Source: CAYGSN01 sp964352675 (lineage in GTDB: Bacteria > Pseudomonadota > Alphaproteobacteria > Micavibrionales > Micavibrionaceae). From it: a stretch of 64,000 nucleotides of DNA. Below are positions 43,276 to 51,691 of this stretch, piece by piece. The DNA lies in assembly GCA_964352675.1 (NCBI GenBank), contig CAYGSN010000011.1, positions 4,858-68,857 on the forward strand, in the 5' to 3' direction. The notes under the pieces were generated by a model. That model had not been told where the DNA came from. It was given only the letters and a program-made list of their open reading frames with translations, and did not search any database. Numbering within the stretch: position 1 is the stretch's first letter; each line of letters starts with the position of its first letter. The translations under genes and the position numbers were made by a program.

Positions 43276-46200
43276 TTCTTTCGGACCTCTCCGTCACGCG
43301 GCCTGTCTTTGCTTCGGTCATGTCGTTGCTGTTGATTGCGTTCGGCATTGTGTCTTTTACCAAGTTATCCTTGCGTGAATACCCCGATATTGATCCGCCC
43401 GTGGTTTCTGTTGATACCAGCTATCCCGGCGCAGCAGCAAACGTGGTCGAAACCCGTATCACCGAGGTGATTGAAGACCGTATTTCCGGCGTTGAGGGGA
43501 TTAAATTTATTTCCTCTACCTCCTCTGACGGGCGTTCCAGAATCAACATTGAATTTGATGTCGGGCGTGATATTGAGGCCGCCGCTAATGATGTACGTGA
43601 CCGCGTTTCAGGTATCGTCGATGATCTTCCCGAAGAGGCCGATCCACCCGACATTCAAAAGGCCGATTCCAGCGACGATGTCATTCTCTGGCTCAATCTG
43701 GTGAGTGATAATATGGATGTTCTGGAGCTAACCGATTACGCGAAGCGCTACCTGCAGGATCGTTTCTCCGTCTTGCCTGGCGTGGCACGGGTGCGCATTG
43801 GCGGCGGGCTGGAATACTCCATGCGCGTCTGGCTAGACCGTAACAAAATGGCGGCACGCGGCCTGACGGTTCAGGATATTGAAAGCGCTCTGCGTTCGGA
43901 AAATGTTGAGCTTCCAGCCGGCAGCATTGAATCCGAAGAAGTGCAGTTCACGGCGCGTATTGAGCGTGGCTATCGCACGCCCGAAGATTTTCAAAAGCTG
44001 GTGATCGACAAAACGGAGAATTATCTCGTGCGCCTTGGTGATGTTGCGCGCATTGAAAAGGAGGCGATTGAAAGCCGCACTTTCTTCCGTGGCAATGGCG
44101 TACCGATGGTCGGGATCGGGATTATTAAACAATCCAAGGGCAACACGATCGAAGTCGCGCAGGCGGCGATTGATCTGGCAGAGCGTTTGCAGCCTAATTT
44201 GCCTCCTGGAATGGAGATTATCAATTCTTATGATACATCCGTCTTTATCCGCGGCGCGATTGCAGAAGTTTATAAAACCCTGTTCATTGCCATGATTTTG
44301 GTGGTCAGTGTCATCTGGCTGTTTTTGGGGAGCTGGCGTGCGATGCTTGTCCCGGCGGTGACCGTGCCTGTATCTTTGGTAGCGACTTTTATTGTGCTTA
44401 ATGTTTTTGGATTTTCAATCAATCTGCTCACCTTGCTTGCCCTCGTGCTGGCTATTGGCTTGGTGGTTGATGATGCAATTGTGGTTCTGGAGAATATTTA
44501 CCGGCGGATTGAAAAAGGCGAACCTCCTCTCTCTGCTGCCTATTTCGGCACACGTCAGGTCAGCTTTGCTGTGATTGCAACGACCGTGGTTCTGGTCGCC
44601 GTCTTTGCCCCAATTACGTTTCTGGAGGGAGATTTGGGGCGACTGTTTTCTGAATTTGCAATTACGATGGCCGCCGCCGTATGTTTCTCAACCTTCGTGG
44701 CCGTCACGCTATGCCCAATGATCGCTTCAAAACTTTTGAAAAAAACAGAGAAAAGTACATTTCATGCCCGTGTTGATGATATCTTTGATCGTTTCGCCGC
44801 AGCCTATGGACGCGCCTTAGGAGTCATGCTGAAATTCAGAGTCTTTGTCCTCATCGGCTTTGCCGCGCTTGCTGGTCTGTCTTTTTTCCTGTTCAACGCT
44901 CTACCATCGGAATATGCGCCGAAGGAAGATCGCGGCGCGTTCTTCCTCATCGTCAATGGTCCAGAGGGGGCATCCTTTGAATATACAAAGGAATATATGG
45001 AGGAAATTGAGCGCCGCCTTATGCCCTATGTCGAGAGCAAGGAGATTAACCGATTGCTGGTGCGTGCGCCGCGCTCCTTTGGCACACTAGCCAGTTTTAA
45101 CGACGGTATTGTTATTAATGTGATGAATGATTGGGCAAGCCGCAGACCAGCCGATGAGGTTATGGGTGAGATTGCAAAGAAAATGTCTGACCTCCCGGGT
45201 GTGCGCGCATTCCCAATTATGCGCCAAGGCTTTGGTGGAGGAACCCAGAAGCCTGTTCAGTTTGTATTGGGCGGCGGGACTTATGCGGAGCTGGCGCAGT
45301 GGCGTGACATTTTGATAGAGAAGATCAATGAGAATAATCCCGGTCTCACCGATATCGACAGCGATTACAAGGAAACCAAACCACAGCTTAAGGTGAAAAT
45401 TAACAAAGACCGCGCCGGTGATCTGGGCGTGAGCAGTGCCATCATTGGCGCAACGCTGGAATCCATGCTCGGCTCGCGCCGTGTAACAACCTATATCGAT
45501 GATGGTGAAGAATATGATGTGATCCTGGAGGGCGAGCGTGATTCGCAGCGCACTCCTACCAATATGAGCAATATATATGTGCGCGCAGATTCCGGCAGTC
45601 TGATCCCGCTTTCAAATTTGGTAAGCATTGAGGAATATGCAGATTCCGGCGATCTTAATCGCTATAACCGCGTCCGCGCCATCACGATTGAAGCGGGGCT
45701 AGAAGAGGGCCTGGCGTTAGGGGAAGCACTCGAGTATCTGCGCGATCTGACACGCAAGCATTTGCCCGAAACCGCAGCCATTGATTACAAGGGCCAATCG
45801 CTTGACTTTCAATCGAGCGGATCATCTTTGCTTTTCATCTTCTTACTTGGGTTTGTGATTGTGTTTCTTGTTCTGGCCGCGCAGTTTGAGAGCTACGTCC
45901 ATCCGCTGGTGATTATTCTCACCGTACCGCTGGCAATTATGGGGGCGCTCTTGGGACTATATCTGACCGGAAATTCGCTTAATGTTTACACGCAGATCGG
46001 ACTGATTATGTTGATCGGACTAGCCGCGAAGAATGGAATTTTGATCGTGGAATTTGTGAACCAATTGCGTGATGAGGGAATGGAGTTTTCCAAAGCGCTC
46101 ATGGGAGCCTCACAAATTCGCCTGCGCCCTATCATCATGACCGGTATCACCACCGTTGCCGGTTCGGTTCCACTTATTCTGTCCACCGGCGCGGGGGCGG

Positions 46201-46370
46201 AAACCCGGGTTGCTATTGGTGTGGTGATCCTGTTCGGCGTTGCAGCAGCAACATTATTTACCTTATTTATTGTGCCGGTGGCTTATGATTTAATGGCGCG
46301 CGGCACGGGCTCCCCCGGTGATGTGCGTCGTAAGCTTGAAAAAGAACGTGAAAGGACAGCAGCAGAATGA
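43272..46370 (+). CDS. RND multidrug efflux permease (AcrB/MexF-like, HAE1 family)
   Basis: 1032 residues, twelve membrane helices in two repeats with large periplasmic loops. LVVDDAIVVLENIYRRIE holds the proton-relay Asp pair of TM4; SVTRPVFASVMSLLLI opens the protein; GLAAKNGILIVEFVNQLRDE and RLRPIIMTGITTVAGSVPLI are family signatures. It exports drugs or toxic lipophiles with proton antiport. It overlaps the adaptor gene (ATGA) and the outer-membrane gene (ATGA). The substrate range cannot be inferred. Confidence 0.96.
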   Translation: MILSDLSVTRPVFASVMSLLLIAFGIVSFTKLSLREYPDIDPPVVSVDTSYPGAAANVVETRITEVIEDRISGVEGIKFISSTSSDGRSRINIEFDVGRDIEAAANDVRDRVSGIVDDLPEEADPPDIQKADSSDDVILWLNLVSDNMDVLELTDYAKRYLQDRFSVLPGVARVRIGGGLEYSMRVWLDRNKMAARGLTVQDIESALRSENVELPAGSIESEEVQFTARIERGYRTPEDFQKLVIDKTENYLVRLGDVARIEKEAIESRTFFRGNGVPMVGIGIIKQSKGNTIEVAQAAIDLAERLQPNLPPGMEIINSYDTSVFIRGAIAEVYKTLFIAMILVVSVIWLFLGSWRAMLVPAVTVPVSLVATFIVLNVFGFSINLLTLLALVLAIGLVVDDAIVVLENIYRRIEKGEPPLSAAYFGTRQVSFAVIATTVVLVAVFAPITFLEGDLGRLFSEFAITMAAAVCFSTFVAVTLCPMIASKLLKKTEKSTFHARVDDIFDRFAAAYGRALGVMLKFRVFVLIGFAALAGLSFFLFNALPSEYAPKEDRGAFFLIVNGPEGASFEYTKEYMEEIERRLMPYVESKEINRLLVRAPRSFGTLASFNDGIVINVMNDWASRRPADEVMGEIAKKMSDLPGVRAFPIMRQGFGGGTQKPVQFVLGGGTYAELAQWRDILIEKINENNPGLTDIDSDYKETKPQLKVKINKDRAGDLGVSSAIIGATLESMLGSRRVTTYIDDGEEYDVILEGERDSQRTPTNMSNIYVRADSGSLIPLSNLVSIEEYADSGDLNRYNRVRAITIEAGLEEGLALGEALEYLRDLTRKHLPETAAIDYKGQSLDFQSSGSSLLFIFLLGFVIVFLVLAAQFESYVHPLVIILTVPLAIMGALLGLYLTGNSLNVYTQIGLIMLIGLAAKNGILIVEFVNQLRDEGMEFSKALMGASQIRLRPIIMTGITTVAGSVPLILSTGAGAETRVAIGVVILFGVAAATLFTLFIVPVAYDLMARGTGSPGDVRRKLEKERERTAAE

Positions 46371-47800
46371 ATTTAAGAACCACAGGGCTTGCGCTAACAG
46401 TCTTACTCACGGGCTGCACCCTTGGGCCGGACTATCAGTTTTTTCAAATCGATTCAGAAAAAACCTGGGCGTCGGAACAAACAGAGGTCTTATCTTCTGA
46501 GGAAATTCAGGCCGATTGGTGGAAAGTATTTGAAGATCCGTTGCTCGAAAACTATATCCGCAAGGCTGCCGCCAACAACAAAGATGTACAGATCGCCCTG
46601 GCCAATCTACGCCGCGCACGCGCCCTGCGCCGGGAGGCCGGAGGCGCTTTCCTGCCGGACATTAGCGGCAATGGAGGCGCGGAGCGCTCCAAATCCAGCG
46701 AAACGGCTTCCTCTTCCGGCAGCAGCAGGATCGGCAATCTCTATGATGCCGGGTTCGATGCTTCCTGGGAAATTGATGTCTTTGGCGGCAATCGCCGCGC
46801 CGTGGAAGCCGAAGATGCCCGCGTCGGCAGCGCGCAGGCCGATGCGCAGGGAGTTATGCTGTCGACACTGGCCGAAGTGGCGCGCAATTATTTTGAGGCG
46901 CGCGGCCTACAAAAGCGTATTACAATCACAGAAAAAAATACCAAATTATTCGAGCAGACTTTTGATCTGATCAATGCCCGCCTGAAAGCCGGAGAGGCCA
47001 ATGCTTTTGATCTGGCCCGCGCCCAAGGCGAATATCAGCTCACCCGCGCCCGCCTGCCGAATTTGCAGGCGGAGCTCAAGGCCAGCATCTATAGCCTGTC
47101 GGTACTGCTCGGCCAGCCACCGGAAACACTTGTGCTGGAAATGCAGGACATGAAGCCACTTCCTGCCCCACCTGACATCGTACCTGTAGGCTTGCGCTCC
47201 GATATTTTGCGCCGCCGCCCAGATGTGCGCATAGCGGAACGTGAACTTGCCGCCTCGGTGGCTGATATCGGCGCAGAGACGGCAGAGCTGTTCCCCAAAT
47301 TCTTTATAACCGGCGACATAGGATCGCAAGCCCGCCTGTTCGGCGATCTGTTCAGCGCGGCGGGCGGCCTCTGGTCCTTTGGCTCCGCACTGCAATGGTC
47401 GATATTTGAGGGCGGCGCCATTCGCGCCCGGATCGAGGCGCAGGAAGCGGAAAGCGAAGCGGCCTTTGCCCTGTATGAAAAAACGGTATTGGAGGCTCTG
47501 GCCGATGCAGAAACGGCCCTGACCCGTTACGGGCAAGAACTGGAAACCCGCAAGCGCCTGGCCGAAGGTATTCAAAGCCGCCGCCGCGCTGTAAAACTGG
47601 CCCGCGAACTCTTTGATGCAGGAGAAGAGGATTATCTCTCGGTCCTGGACGCCCAGCGCGAGTTAACGGCCAGCGAAGACGATCTTGTAACCTCTGAAAC
47701 CAATTCCATTACCAAGCTTGTGGGGCTCTATGCCGCGCTCGGCGGCGGCTGGGAAATTTTCCCGCTTGACGGGCCGGAAAAAAACACGGCAGGCGAGTAA
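46367..47800 (+). CDS. RND efflux outer-membrane lipoprotein (NodT/OprM family)
   Basis: 477 residues. Lipobox LTGC places the lipidated Cys at about residue 17, then LGPDYQFFQ typical of NodT. Two repeats of the TolC-type fold: DWWKVFEDPLLENYIRKAAA, NLYDAGFDASWEIDVFGGNR and RRPDVRIAERELAASVADIG, LFPKFFITGDIGS. It forms the trimeric duct of the tripartite pump. It is the last gene of the operon; the ornithine decarboxylase leader begins 40 bp after the stop. Confidence 0.95.
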   Translation: MNLRTTGLALTVLLTGCTLGPDYQFFQIDSEKTWASEQTEVLSSEEIQADWWKVFEDPLLENYIRKAAANNKDVQIALANLRRARALRREAGGAFLPDISGNGGAERSKSSETASSSGSSRIGNLYDAGFDASWEIDVFGGNRRAVEAEDARVGSAQADAQGVMLSTLAEVARNYFEARGLQKRITITEKNTKLFEQTFDLINARLKAGEANAFDLARAQGEYQLTRARLPNLQAELKASIYSLSVLLGQPPETLVLEMQDMKPLPAPPDIVPVGLRSDILRRRPDVRIAERELAASVADIGAETAELFPKFFITGDIGSQARLFGDLFSAAGGLWSFGSALQWSIFEGGAIRARIEAQEAESEAAFALYEKTVLEALADAETALTRYGQELETRKRLAEGIQSRRRAVKLARELFDAGEEDYLSVLDAQRELTASEDDLVTSETNSITKLVGLYAALGGGWEIFPLDGPEKNTAGE

Positions 47801-47807
47801 TTTTTTT

Positions 47808-47835
47808 CTTCCATTTCATCAAAATAATGTATAAT
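47808..47835 (+). promoter_or_regulatory. Promoter of the ornithine decarboxylase leader transcript
   Basis: TATAAT (47830-47835) is a perfect -10. A weak -35 (CTTCCA, 47808-47813) lies 16 nt upstream. The predicted start, at about 47842, falls just before the first paired segment of the leader at 47845, so the leader RNA would begin at its own 5' helix. Confidence 0.6.
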
Positions 47836-47841
47836 AAACAT

Positions 47842-48076
47842 TACGCACGTGTCTCTGGCCCCCTGGCGGGTTTTCCCAGCCATGGTTATGCAACGGCGTG
47901 AACGTTTTTGGACCGGGGCGGTTCCTTTTTGGTTAAAGGAACTCAAACCACCGAGATTTGAAAGGGTTTGCGTTATGAAACGTAATGTTGCAGCACTCAG
48001 GGGCCAAGTGTGCTCCTTAAGTGTCTCTAGCGCTTCTTTTCAGACTTTGAGCAGTTTGAAATAGGGGCGCAAAAAG
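47842..48076 (+). ncRNA. Structured leader of ornithine decarboxylase mRNA, resembling the alphaproteobacterial speF motif
   Basis: About 235 nt between promoter and coding start. Long-range pairing TGGCCCC (47856-47862) with GGGGCCA (48000-48006), next to GCAC (47845-47848) with GTGC (48010-48013). A local hairpin GTTCCTTT (47921-47928)/AAAGGAAC (47935-47942) with loop TTGGTT. GTGTCTCT occurs twice (47849-47856, 48021-48028). The alphaproteobacterial speF RNA motif is known from upstream of ornithine decarboxylase genes. I recognise the general conserved run, with GGTTTTCCCAGCC at about 47869-47881, but have not aligned it. A 29-codon ORF lies in the 3' part. Confidence 0.65.
47975..48064 (+). 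CDS. 29-residue leader peptide ORF upstream of ornithine decarboxylase
   Basis: ATG at 47975 is 8 nt after AAGGG (47962-47966), and the ORF ends in TAG at 48062-48064. Product MKRNVAALRGQVCSLSVSSA then SFQTLSSLK, rich in Ser and Leu. The stop codon overlaps AGGGG (48063-48067), which is the Shine-Dalgarno of the decarboxylase, 9 nt before its ATG at 48077. Its 5' third also supplies the GGGGCCA strand of the long-range helix. The arrangement is that of a regulatory uORF; translation has not been shown. Confidence 0.5.
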   Translation: MKRNVAALRGQVCSLSVSSASFQTLSSLK

Positions 48077-49270
48077 ATGACAGTTAATATCCGGCAAGGC
48101 AGTGCCTTGCACACCTCCTCGATTCAACCAAAAAACCTGCAGGATGTTGTTTTACAGCACCGCCCTGCGAAGCCTTTGTATGTCGTATTCCCTGACAAAA
48201 TAAGGCAGGCGGCACAGGATTTCTGCGCGATTTTTCCAGGAAAAGCCCTCTATGCGGTGAAAACCAATCCCGATCCGCAGGTTATCCGCGCCATGAAGCA
48301 AGGCGGGGTTAAAGGCTTTGACGTGGCCTCATTGGAGGAAATCCGGCTGGTGCGACAAATGGCACCACGGGCGGAATTGCATTTCATGCACCCGGTCAAA
48401 ATGCCGGAAGATATTCGCGCCGCCTATTTTGAATACGGTGTGCGGAATTTCGTTCTGGACCATGAGGACGAGTTGTTCAAAATCATGCGCGAAACCGATC
48501 TGGCACAGGATTTGAACCTGACCGTGCGCATTGCTCTGCCAAAAACCGACAAGGCGCTGATCGATTTTTCCGGCAAGTTTGGAGCGACGATGGCAGAAGC
48601 CATAGACCTTCTCAACAAATGCCGTCCGGTTTCCCAAAAACTGGGGCTGAGCTTCCATGTAGGCACACAAATGAGTGACCCTGCGGTTTATGCCCGCGCC
48701 ATTTCCTATGCCGCGGACATTATTTCCGCATGTGGCGTGAAGGTTGATACTCTGAATATCGGCGGCGGCTTTCCCGTGGCCTATGAAGGCGATGAGAATC
48801 TGCAAAGCCTGGGTGATTATATGCAGGACATCAAAACCGCCTTGATCAAATCAGGTCTGGGGAAAATCAAACTCCTGGCCGAGCCTGGCCGCGTATTGGT
48901 GGCCAAAGGCGCCGCCCTGGTTGCGCGGGTTGAGCTGCGCAAGGGCGATATGCTCTATATCAATGACGGCGTTTACGGTGGATTGTTCGATGCGGCGGAT
49001 TGGGTTGGAACGCAATACCCGGTGCAGGCTGTGTCATGTGATCGCCCGTTCACAGCAGAGACAAGGGCGTTCCAAATGTCCGGACCGACATGCGATTCTC
49101 TGGATATGATGAAAGGGCCGTTTGTACTGCCGGGTGATATCGGTATCGGCGACTGGATCGTGTTTGAAAACACCGGAGCCTACAGCATGGCCCTGCGCAG
49201 TAATTTCAACGGGTTTGGTCACGCTGATACAGTTTATATTCAGGACAGGCGCTCTTCGAAATCCCTATAA
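48077..49270 (+). CDS. speF: Ornithine decarboxylase (fold type III, LysA/ODC-like)
   Basis: 397 residues. PLP-binding Lys62 in KALYAVKTNPDP; HVGTQMSDPAVY, NIGGGFPVAYEGDE, EPGRVLVAKGA and the second-subunit GPTCDSLDMM (active-site Cys and Asp) are those of eukaryote-type ODC, not the inducible gammaproteobacterial SpeF. Alphaproteobacterial genes of this type are commonly also called speF; ornithine rather than diaminopimelate is inferred from the GPTCDSLD motif and the pathway neighbours. It makes putrescine. Its 3' end overlaps the convergent decarboxylase by 31 bp. Confidence 0.9.
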   Translation: MTVNIRQGSALHTSSIQPKNLQDVVLQHRPAKPLYVVFPDKIRQAAQDFCAIFPGKALYAVKTNPDPQVIRAMKQGGVKGFDVASLEEIRLVRQMAPRAELHFMHPVKMPEDIRAAYFEYGVRNFVLDHEDELFKIMRETDLAQDLNLTVRIALPKTDKALIDFSGKFGATMAEAIDLLNKCRPVSQKLGLSFHVGTQMSDPAVYARAISYAADIISACGVKVDTLNIGGGFPVAYEGDENLQSLGDYMQDIKTALIKSGLGKIKLLAEPGRVLVAKGAALVARVELRKGDMLYINDGVYGGLFDAADWVGTQYPVQAVSCDRPFTAETRAFQMSGPTCDSLDMMKGPFVLPGDIGIGDWIVFENTGAYSMALRSNFNGFGHADTVYIQDRRSSKSL

Positions 49271-50394
49271 CCGAAGCGTTTGACGCGCTCATAACGCCCG
49301 TCTTCATGCAGAATACCCAGATCCGGCAGAGGCACGCCGTTGAATGTCGTGTTCTTGACGAATGAGTATTGCATCATATCGGTAAAAACCAGAACCTGCC
49401 CCGGCTCCAACGGTGCATCAAAGCTGTATTCCCCGATCACATCGCCGGTCATGCAGGTATTGCCGCCAAGAATATAGGTATGGAGCTTTTCGCCCGCTTC
49501 GCCGCTGCAGATAATATTGGGGCGGTACGGCACCTCCAGAACATCGGGCATATGGGTGCTGGCCGAAGCATCCAGAATGGCCAGCGGCCGCTCATGCGGG
49601 ATAACATCCAGCACCCTGGCCACCAGATATCCGGCGTCATAAACCAGCGCACCGCCAGGCTCCAGCGTAATATGCAGATCAAAGCGCGCCTTCAAACCCT
49701 TCAGAGCGGCAATCAGGGCATCGACATTATAATCCGGATGCGTGATGTAATGTCCGCCGCCCAGATTAACATGAGAGACCTTCTCCAGCGCTTGCGGGAA
49801 TGTCTGCGTGATATGAGAGATCAGCGCCACCGAATCCTCAGCCATATTCTCGCATAGATTGTGGAAATGCAGGATATCGACCAGATCCAGAACCTCATCA
49901 TTCAATTCCTGCGCATGCACACCAAAACGCGATGTGGGCGCAGACGGATCGTACAGCGCGCTGTTTTTAACCAGCGGCAATTGTGGATTAACCCGCAAGC
50001 CGATCAAGGCATCCGGGCGTTCCCGGCGCACCAGGGCTGCAAATTTTTTGAGCTGATGGACGGAGTTAAAATAAATATGGTTGCTGTGTTTCAGGCATTC
50101 TAGAAGGTCTTCCTTGCGAAAAGCCGGGGAATAGGTGTGGACCTCTTTATCCATGCCGGGACCGAAATGCGACGCGCCAAGCCGGGCTTCATAAAGCCCG
50201 CTGGCCGTGGTGCCGTCCAGCGTATCGACCATAAAGGGAAAAACGCTGAACATGGCAAAGGCCTTGGTCGCCAGCAGGATCTTAACACCCGCCTCCGCCT
50301 TGATGCGGGCGGCCGCGGCCATGTTCTTCCTGATCCGGCTTATATCGGCGACATAGGCTGGGCTTTGGATATCGGCCAGAGCCTTAAGCGGCAT
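49240..50394 (-). CDS. nspC: Carboxynorspermidine/carboxyspermidine decarboxylase
   Basis: 384 residues from the ATG at 50394, so it overlaps the dehydrogenase stop by 11 bp; a longer frame to 50427 is unlikely. Fold type III PLP enzyme: Lys44 in KILLATKAFAMF; CENMAEDSVALISHITQ, LNLGGGHYITHPDYN-like HVNLGGGHYITHPDYN, LEPGGALVYDAGYLVARVLD, and GNTCMTGDVIGEY are NspC-type. It decarboxylates carboxyspermidine to spermidine (or carboxynorspermidine to norspermidine). The polyamine made depends on the diamine supplied. Putrescine from the adjacent genes implies spermidine. Confidence 0.93.
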   Translation of the reverse strand: MPLKALADIQSPAYVADISRIRKNMAAAARIKAEAGVKILLATKAFAMFSVFPFMVDTLDGTTASGLYEARLGASHFGPGMDKEVHTYSPAFRKEDLLECLKHSNHIYFNSVHQLKKFAALVRRERPDALIGLRVNPQLPLVKNSALYDPSAPTSRFGVHAQELNDEVLDLVDILHFHNLCENMAEDSVALISHITQTFPQALEKVSHVNLGGGHYITHPDYNVDALIAALKGLKARFDLHITLEPGGALVYDAGYLVARVLDVIPHERPLAILDASASTHMPDVLEVPYRPNIICSGEAGEKLHTYILGGNTCMTGDVIGEYSFDAPLEPGQVLVFTDMMQYSFVKNTTFNGVPLPDLGILHEDGRYERVKRFGYRDFEERLS

Positions 50395-51622
50395 TTTTGC
50401 GCTTTTCTTCTTCCAGCAATTCACCAAGGCCGCTTTTCAGCTCTTTCACATGCCAGGGCAGGCCCTGCTTGGCGACTTCTTCCATGAAGGGGTTGGGATC
50501 GAGCTGCTCGACATTCCATACACCCGGCTCTGTGCCCCACAGACCCTTATGCATCATGATCGCGCCGGTGACGGCCGGAACGCCGGTGGTGTAAGATACG
50601 GCCTGCGCGCCCACTTCTTCGTGGGTTTTGGCATGGTCGCAAACATTGTAGATCAGGACGGTTTTTTCCTGCCCATCCTTCACACCGGTGATAACGCATC
50701 CGATAGAGGTTTTACCGGTATAGCCTTCCGCCAGTGAAGACGGCTCCGGCAAAAGGGTTTTCAGGAACTGGATCGGAACGATTTCAACCCCGTTATGCAC
50801 CACAGGATCAATGCGGGTCATGCCGACATTCTGAAGCACTTCCATATGTTTGATATAGGCATCGCCGAAGGTCATCCAGAAACGGATGCGCTTCAGGCCC
50901 TTAATATTCTGAACCAGGGATTCAAGTTCTTCGTGATACAGAAGATAGCTCGCCTTTTCCCCGACTTCCGGGTAATCGATCATTTTGCGGAACTCCAGCG
51001 GGTCCGTTTCTATCCACTGGCCGTTTTCCCAGTATTTGCCACGCTGGGTGACCTCGCGCAGATTGATTTCCGGGTTAAAGTTCGTGGCGAACGCCTTGCC
51101 GTGATCCCCGGCATTGCAATCGATAATGTCGATATAATGGATCTCATCGAACAGGTTCTTTTGCGCATAAGCACAGTAAATATTGGTCTGGCCCGGATCG
51201 AAACCGCAGCCCAGAATCGCCGTAATCCCGGCTTCCTTGAATTTTTCCCGATACGCCCATTGCCATTTATATTCGAACTTGGCTTCGTCCAGCGGCTCAT
51301 AATTGGCGGTGTCCATGTAATTCACCTTGGTTTCCAGACAGGCATCCATGATCGCCAGGTCCTGATACGGCAACGCCATATTGATCACCAGGTCGGGGTT
51401 CAGCTTTTTAATCAACGCCACAGTATCTGGCACCTTATCCGCATCCAGCTCGGAAATACCGATCTCAACGCCGAAATCTTCGCGGCAGGATTTTTGCACG
51501 TCCTCGCATTTGGCAATCCTGCGGCTGGCCAAATGGATAGATGTGAAAATTTCTTTGTTCATTGCACATTTTTTCGCGACAACGGAACCGGCTGCTCCGG
51601 CACCAATAATCAGGACGTTCAT
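50384..51622 (-). CDS. Carboxynorspermidine/carboxyspermidine synthase (saccharopine-dehydrogenase family)
   Basis: 412 residues from the ATG at 51622, 8 nt after GGAGG; an in-frame ATG at 51637 would precede that site. NADPH-binding VLIIGAGAAGSVVAKKCA; NMALPYQDLAIMDACLE; ILGCGFDPGQTNIYCAYAQK and DPVVHNGVEIVPIQFLKTLL are CANSDH hallmarks. It condenses a diamine with aspartate-semialdehyde and reduces the product to carboxyspermidine. It is divergent from agmatinase, with 69 bp between starts. The following nspC gene overlaps it. Confidence 0.93.
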   Translation of the reverse strand: MNVLIIGAGAAGSVVAKKCAMNKEIFTSIHLASRRIAKCEDVQKSCREDFGVEIGISELDADKVPDTVALIKKLNPDLVINMALPYQDLAIMDACLETKVNYMDTANYEPLDEAKFEYKWQWAYREKFKEAGITAILGCGFDPGQTNIYCAYAQKNLFDEIHYIDIIDCNAGDHGKAFATNFNPEINLREVTQRGKYWENGQWIETDPLEFRKMIDYPEVGEKASYLLYHEELESLVQNIKGLKRIRFWMTFGDAYIKHMEVLQNVGMTRIDPVVHNGVEIVPIQFLKTLLPEPSSLAEGYTGKTSIGCVITGVKDGQEKTVLIYNVCDHAKTHEEVGAQAVSYTTGVPAVTGAIMMHKGLWGTEPGVWNVEQLDPNPFMEEVAKQGLPWHVKELKSGLGELLEEEKRKNAA

Positions 51623-51691
51623 AGGCTTTTCCTCCATATCATTTTCATGCCTTTATATACCTTCCAAAACGATAAAAAAGCAAGTATAAAC

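Noticed and set aside
47849..48064. 71-codon frame through the ornithine decarboxylase leader
   Set aside because: Its upstream part crosses the structured leader and has no good ribosome site; only the last 29 codons from ATG 47975 have a placed Shine-Dalgarno.
50795..51691. Upstream 299 codons of the 599-codon frame that ends with agmatinase
   Set aside because: They overlap the carboxyspermidine dehydrogenase gene antisense, read as low-complexity histidine/isoleucine-rich shadow translation, and the agmatinase family starts at 51692.
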